Source of the DNA: Enterobacter hormaechei ATCC 49162 | GTDB taxonomy: Bacteria; Pseudomonadota; Gammaproteobacteria; Enterobacterales; Enterobacteriaceae | Reading direction: 5' to 3' | Assembly: GCF_001875655.1 (NCBI RefSeq) | Contig: NZ_MKEQ01000004.1 | Span: 50,793 to 60,332, forward strand | DNA: 9,540 nucleotides | Shown here: positions 7,601-9,540 of the stretch, in pieces | Layout of the letters: every line of letters starts with the position of its first letter | Position numbering within the stretch: the first letter of the stretch is position 1 | The notes under the pieces: generated by a model | Told to the model about the DNA's origin: nothing | The model's input: the letters and a program-made list of their open reading frames with translations, nothing else | Databases searched by the model: none | Translations under genes and position numbers: made by a program

Positions 7601-8127
7601 TGAATGTACTGATGACTCGCATGGCGGCCGAAATGGGTCTGGGAGACGACCTGATCCGCCCAAGCATTGGCATTAAGCCGAAAATCATGGTCATTCTGGA
7701 CAACGCGAACGGCAATGATGGGCGTACCGGTTACTTCATGGAGAACGGCTACGACGACTTTAAAGCGAAGTTGCTTACTGCAGGCGATCTGCGCATGGGC
7801 GATCTCTACGTCACCGGCGTGTGCAAAAAGGTGAAGGACAAAGAGAAGGACTACACCAAAGACGAGATCGGCCAGTTCACCGACTTTATGCGTGAAGAGA
7901 TCAATCTGGTGCGTCCGACCTATGTGCTGACGTGTGGCAGCCGGGCGACGTCACTCTTCAACAACAAGAGCAAACCATCCGACCTGGTTGGACGCAAAGA
8001 GTATCTGCCAGAGCTGGATGTGACCGTTTTCTACGGATTTAACCCAAACATTTTGTACTTTCGCCCAGAAGAAGGCGAAAAGCTGGAAGCAATTCTGGCA
8101 GAGGTAGCGGAGACTATTAGCAAATGA
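4609..8127 (+). CDS. DNA polymerase III alpha-like (family C) polymerase with UDG-like C-terminus
   Basis: 1172 residues. ATG 4609 is chosen because AAAGG precedes it by 9 nt in a context nearly identical to the AAA+ gene; ATG 4621 is an alternative. Order of parts: a PHP-like N-terminus whose HxH metal motif is replaced (V6-R7-T8); the palm G376-P-G-R-G-S-S with catalytic D420 and D422 in PDADLDF and D568 in KLDVLG; fingers motifs FQLESGPM, ALFRPGP, YQEQ and FNKSHS; an extra ~55-residue segment (741-796); an HhH region (about 919-953); and a clamp-binding-like Q970-A-E-L-M974. The OB-fold and tau-binding domain expected next are not evident. Instead residues about 1025-1165 resemble a degenerate uracil-DNA glycosylase fold. 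It should synthesise DNA with the sliding clamp, probably as the element's own replicase. No epsilon exonuclease is encoded in the window. The catalytic core is secure; the C-terminal reading is from pattern only. Confidence 0.93.
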   Translation: MKALMVRTDFSLGESALKAENAVKIARDAGYTAVISADSMNIASVIPLQRAAGDDMAVICGVKLNVVDDPTYEHRARLAKESGGCMESLVRDRSYCFTALIKNEQGYRDVCELMTLANKREQFYFVPRLALDQLAAAYAKGNIILLTSDIGSVFQRQDFAKIIGTLVTAGGRDNFYSVVYPHPTPFYDQINVRAMKVASALKIEPVAFYPAYYEAVDDADIKDIAHMVTNNIKIDQPHRLRIPHQRDNAVNGRRHLLEALKAFSVRMDVPVTAAMASTTQDTIIEACTWRWHELPPALPKMADDEPATLMKLAVAGLRKRLTTKEFGYTPPASEHRVYVDRLKYEMDTLTRLGFCGYFLMVRDLMNHSRETGIPVGPGRGSSAGSLVAWCIGITNVDPIRHGLLFERFINPERLDLPDADLDFSQARRHEVIEYLNERYGEDYVAGIPNFTYLGAASALRDTARIYGVDAADMAVSKEFKNLEDDSLSLEELREQLASLDKYATKNPEAFKAACKLQSLMRGFGRHAAGMIVAGVPLVERTPVELRGNARCIAFDKRYCEAMGLIKLDVLGLATLDLLDSAKRYIKESTGEDINLDAIPLDDRKVLDGFAAGYTQGVFQLESGPMRKLLKDLGGGIEPMSFKTVVATTALFRPGPIQSGMLDDYVSVAKGFMAPQSLHPVLDELTAETNGVILYQEQTMNATRLLAGFTMAEADGVRKAIGKKDMEKMKSMGEKFVVQAQAGWIDVEMEDGTTQRIHRAEHFKCEDGALRTVEEALEAGVKLPMAAVRVTGSQPGLSETKAKEIWDAFEKNGAYQFNKSHSVAYSLISYQSMWLKTHYPAEFFAAALTILGEDKHQGLVKDALTYSIRVLPPDVNVSSNRIEIRTLEDGSQVLYAPFSAVKGCSENGCQAIMRAREKVGGKFESLEQFEEAVEKRACNSRVRESLQKVGAFASIEPGSLPATDPERLRDQAELMGNLVIDAVKASRPFEMNPKRSAEVNVLMTRMAAEMGLGDDLIRPSIGIKPKIMVILDNANGNDGRTGYFMENGYDDFKAKLLTAGDLRMGDLYVTGVCKKVKDKEKDYTKDEIGQFTDFMREEINLVRPTYVLTCGSRATSLFNNKSKPSDLVGRKEYLPELDVTVFYGFNPNILYFRPEEGEKLEAILAEVAETISK

Positions 8128-8567
8128 ATAAAGAGAACACCATGAACGAGGCACAGAAGATTGCACAAGCGCTGGCGGCTATCCCAGCGGATTTTCAGGA
8201 TAAAGCTGTTGCGGCCACCATGCGGTCGCAGTTCTGGGAAATCATCGACTGCCCGGTCACGTTAGATCTGGCGCTGGCGTTCGCCGGGCTGGATGGTGCC
8301 GATAAAGTCAGTCGTCTGCGTAAATGTGCCAGAGCGCTGGCGCTTAAAACGCAAGATCCGAAGGCGTGCCAGTATCTGCTGGAGATCTACGAATCGGATA
8401 ATCCAGAGGAACAGTTGGAGGCGTTCAAAGTGTTCCGCAATCGGCTGGTGCTGAAGGTGGCCAAAGAGTTTATGGAAGTGAACAAGATTGGCGATGTGAG
8501 ACAGTACAGGCTGAAACGCCAGACCAGAGTCACGCTATCCAACATTTTTGGTAAGAAAGTCGCATAA
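8124..8567 (+). CDS. Unknown helical protein, 147 aa, coupled to the polymerase
   Basis: The start ATG overlaps the polymerase stop as ATGA, which implies translational coupling. ATG 8142 is an alternative start, giving 141 residues. I do not recognise the family. It reads as mostly alpha-helical: Ala/Leu-rich helices around residues 8-20 and 46-56, an acidic stretch at 88-99, and a basic C-terminus (KRQTRVTLSNIFGKKVA at 131-147) that could contact nucleic acid. There is no membrane segment or signal peptide. As the last gene before a terminator and directly coupled to the polymerase, it may be a polymerase accessory factor; that is guilt by association only. Confidence 0.85.
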   Translation: MNKENTMNEAQKIAQALAAIPADFQDKAVAATMRSQFWEIIDCPVTLDLALAFAGLDGADKVSRLRKCARALALKTQDPKACQYLLEIYESDNPEEQLEAFKVFRNRLVLKVAKEFMEVNKIGDVRQYRLKRQTRVTLSNIFGKKVA

Positions 8568-8570
8568 AGC

Positions 8571-8597
8571 AAAAACCCGCCGATTGGCGGGTTTTTT
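8571..8597. terminator. Bidirectional intrinsic terminator
   Basis: CCCGCC (8576-8581), loop GATT, GGCGGG (8586-8591), flanked by AAAAA and TTTTTT, so a U-tract follows the hairpin on either strand. It lies 3 bp after the stop of the 147-residue gene and abuts the stop of the convergent HTH gene, ending both transcripts. Confidence 0.9.
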
Positions 8598-9160
8598 CAT
8601 GCGCATTCGGCGTGATGACGTCGACGTGCGATAAGAGCTACCGCGATCGACTCAACTTCTTGAAAATCTTTTGAAGCGCTTGCACGTAAGGCAAGATTCC
8701 ATTTACTCAGCACACGAGCGTTATTTACCAAGTTGCTGTCTTCTTTTAATCGACCGTTCTTTAGTAGCCATTCGGCTACATCAGCCCAATCCCAAAGTGG
8801 AGATTGGCCTTTGATTCGTTGGATAGGGCAAGGGAAGTCTCCGCTACCACGAGTGCCATCTTTCAGCATCGCAATCGCCTGGCGAGACATTTCTGTTATT
8901 TCTGCAATGTCGCTCAAGCCTACAAGGGCAGAGTCGACAGATTCAACAATAGCGCCGATTCCGGCTGATTCGATATTGTCGACCGCTGATGCAATAGCTG
9001 CATCCAGCGATTCAGCTTCGCGGTCGAACTCAACATAGACGGAGTTTCCATATGCGCAAATCAGCGCATCGTCACAGCCGCTTTCGTACAGCGCGTCTTC
9101 CAGTCCTTCGGTCTCATACGTTACGCCTGAGAGTGTCAGAGTGAAGTTATAAAGCGCCAT
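8597..9160 (-). CDS. HTH protein, probable antitoxin/regulator of the HicA-like module
   Basis: 187 residues; ATG at 9160 with GAGG 4 nt upstream. Residues 1-75 look like an alternating beta/alpha domain (MALYNFTLTL, then 'YVEFDREAESLDAAIASAV') of a kind I associate with HTH proteins found beside HicA-like small genes. Residues about 80-137 form an AlpA/MerR-like helix-turn-helix with a wing: LSDIAEITEMSRQAIAMLKD, then GTRGSGDFP, then L122-W-D-W-ADVAEWL. The C-terminal 50 residues are helical and not recognised. It is the downstream gene of a two-gene unit, matching the toxin-first order of hicAB. It probably neutralises the upstream protein and represses the shared promoter; inferred. The gene ends on the terminator shared with the polymerase operon. 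Confidence 0.82.
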   Translation of the reverse strand: MALYNFTLTLSGVTYETEGLEDALYESGCDDALICAYGNSVYVEFDREAESLDAAIASAVDNIESAGIGAIVESVDSALVGLSDIAEITEMSRQAIAMLKDGTRGSGDFPCPIQRIKGQSPLWDWADVAEWLLKNGRLKEDSNLVNNARVLSKWNLALRASASKDFQEVESIAVALIARRRHHAECA

Positions 9161-9175
9161 AGTACCTCTTCGTTT

Positions 9176-9191
9176 AGTATTCAGAGTATTC
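9176..9191 (-). repeat. Tandem AGTATTC repeats before the HTH gene
   Basis: AGTATTC occurs at 9176-9182 and 9185-9191 on the plus strand (GAATACT on the coding strand), offset 9 bp, just upstream of the HTH gene's ribosome binding site. It could be a binding site or an AT-rich coincidence. Confidence 0.3.
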
Positions 9192-9200
9192 TCTTATATT

Positions 9201-9232
9201 CGGTAAGGAGTGGTTGTCGCCACTCCTTACCG
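9201..9232 (-). other. Perfect 13-bp hairpin between the HicA-like and HTH genes
   Basis: CGGTAAGGAGTGG (9201-9213), loop TTGTCG, CCACTCCTTACCG (9220-9232). On the coding strand it begins 7 nt after the HicA-like stop codon. No U-tract follows (the next bases are AATATAAGAG), so it is not a standard intrinsic terminator. It may stabilise or mark a processing site in the mRNA, partially attenuate, or set unequal levels of the two proteins. Confidence 0.7.
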
Positions 9233-9239
9233 GGCAAAA

Positions 9240-9464
9240 TCACTTGCAGTGTTTTACGGTGCTTATGATTCGCTTGGCATGGTTTTCAGCACTTTTCGGC
9301 GTCGACCATACACTCATTTGGTGATCTCGGTGTTCACCTTCTGGATTGCCACAACGCAACCTGCAAAAGCAGTGAGCAGAATCGCCCGGTGCAACCCAAA
9401 CCCAGCCTTGGTCTAAAGCATATTCAATGGCCGCTTGAATGTGCTTGTTCGAATGTTTCTTCAT
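9240..9464 (-). CDS. HicA-like small protein, possible RNA-targeting toxin
   Basis: 74 residues from ATG 9464. GGAGG lies only 3 nt upstream, an unusually short spacing. The layout fits the HicA alpha-beta-beta-beta-alpha fold: helix KHIQAAIEYALDQG (7-20), strand WVWVAPG, strand with S29-A-H31-C-F-C, strand HQMSVWSTP, and helix SAENHAKRI (58-66). H31 sits where HicA has its catalytic histidine in a G-S-H motif, though the local sequence differs. C32, C34 and C38 are an extra cysteine cluster. HicA toxins cleave or bind mRNA. Here the fold is inferred from pattern, and toxicity is untested. It is the first gene of a two-gene unit with the HTH protein. Confidence 0.75.
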   Translation of the reverse strand: MKKHSNKHIQAAIEYALDQGWVWVAPGDSAHCFCRLRCGNPEGEHRDHQMSVWSTPKSAENHAKRIISTVKHCK

Positions 9465-9481
9465 TCGCCTCCGACAATATT

Positions 9482-9510
9482 ATACTATTACCAGCGTTGA
9501 CATCTGTCAA
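9482..9510 (-). promoter_or_regulatory. Promoter of the HicA-like/HTH unit
   Basis: On the minus strand a perfect TTGACA (9510-9505) is followed after 17 nt by TAGTAT (9487-9482), a 4/6 match. An overlapping perfect TATAAT lies at 9484-9479 but with a 20-nt spacer. The -35 is half of the dyad at 9495-9512, so a bound repressor would block it. Confidence 0.6.
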
Positions 9511-9512
9511 CG
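9495..9512. promoter_or_regulatory. Operator dyad over the -35 box
   Basis: CGTTGACATCTGTCAACG has perfect 8-bp arms around a TC centre and contains TTGACA on both strands. It overlaps the promoter at 9510-9482. A natural candidate binder is the HTH protein of the same unit, as is usual in toxin-antitoxin autoregulation; inferred. Confidence 0.6.
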
Positions 9513-9540
9513 GCGAATGAAATTCATCCGTCCATGTCCC

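Larger units (their letters stand above)
9460..9521. repeat. 10-bp inverted repeat flanking the promoter
   Basis: TTCATTCGCC (9460-9469) and GGCGAATGAA (9512-9521) are perfect inverted copies about 42 bp apart. The left copy holds the HicA-like start codon. The right copy gives a plus-strand ATG at 9517 that stays open (MKFIRPCP) to the window edge, possibly a divergent gene, but without a clear ribosome binding site. Confidence 0.5.

Noticed and set aside
8618..8627. Perfect palindrome ACGTCGACGT
   Set aside because: It lies within the codons of the HTH gene's Arg/His-rich end and has no regulatory context.
9210..9416. Plus-strand ORF of 68 codons
   Set aside because: It is antisense to the HicA-like gene, which has a Shine-Dalgarno, a promoter and a recognisable fold pattern.

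Overview
The window looks like a backbone or accessory segment of a large mobile replicon from a gammaproteobacterium, most likely an enterobacterial megaplasmid or a jumbo-phage/phage-plasmid relative. This is inferred from the dense gene packing, strong AAGG-type ribosome binding sites, a CobS-like/CobT-like AAA+ plus VWA gene pair placed next to a second replicative polymerase, and a small HicA-like/HTH pair. No rRNA, tRNA, IS element, CRISPR array or replication origin was seen. I could not assign an incompatibility group or host species from sequence alone.

Layout. 1-144 (minus): start of a helix-turn-helix regulator that runs off the left edge. 145-407: divergent, AT-rich control region with a dyad (176-189) that recurs at 3117-3130. 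408-620 (plus): 70-residue hypothetical protein. 631-676: phased operator-like repeats upstream of the main operon. 730-8567 (plus): five closely packed genes. They are a VWA protein with an acidic linker and an N-terminal HExxH motif, a MoxR/CobS-type AAA+ ATPase with an N-terminal zinc-finger-like motif, a small Cys-rich protein, a DNA polymerase III alpha-like protein of 1172 residues, and a 147-residue helical protein of unknown function. The last four are linked by a 2-nt gap or by overlaps. A bidirectional hairpin terminator (8571-8597) closes this operon. 8597-9464 (minus) is a convergent two-gene module: a HicA-like small protein and then an HTH protein, separated by a perfect 13-bp hairpin. 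9460-9521 is its promoter/operator region.

How the genes may work together. The AAA+ and VWA proteins resemble the CobS/CobT subunits of cobaltochelatase, but no CobN or cobalamin gene is present. They more probably form a MoxR-VWA chaperone or remodelling pair. Their close linkage to a DnaE-like polymerase suggests a role in plasmid or phage replication or in replisome loading; this is inference. The polymerase keeps its three catalytic aspartates and a clamp-binding motif. Its PHP histidines are lost, it carries a small Hint-like insertion in the fingers region, and its C-terminus (where the OB-fold and tau-binding domain should lie) looks like a degenerate uracil-DNA-glycosylase fold. That domain architecture is the most interesting item in the window. 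The right-hand HicA-like/HTH pair is probably a toxin-antitoxin-like stability module with its own operator.
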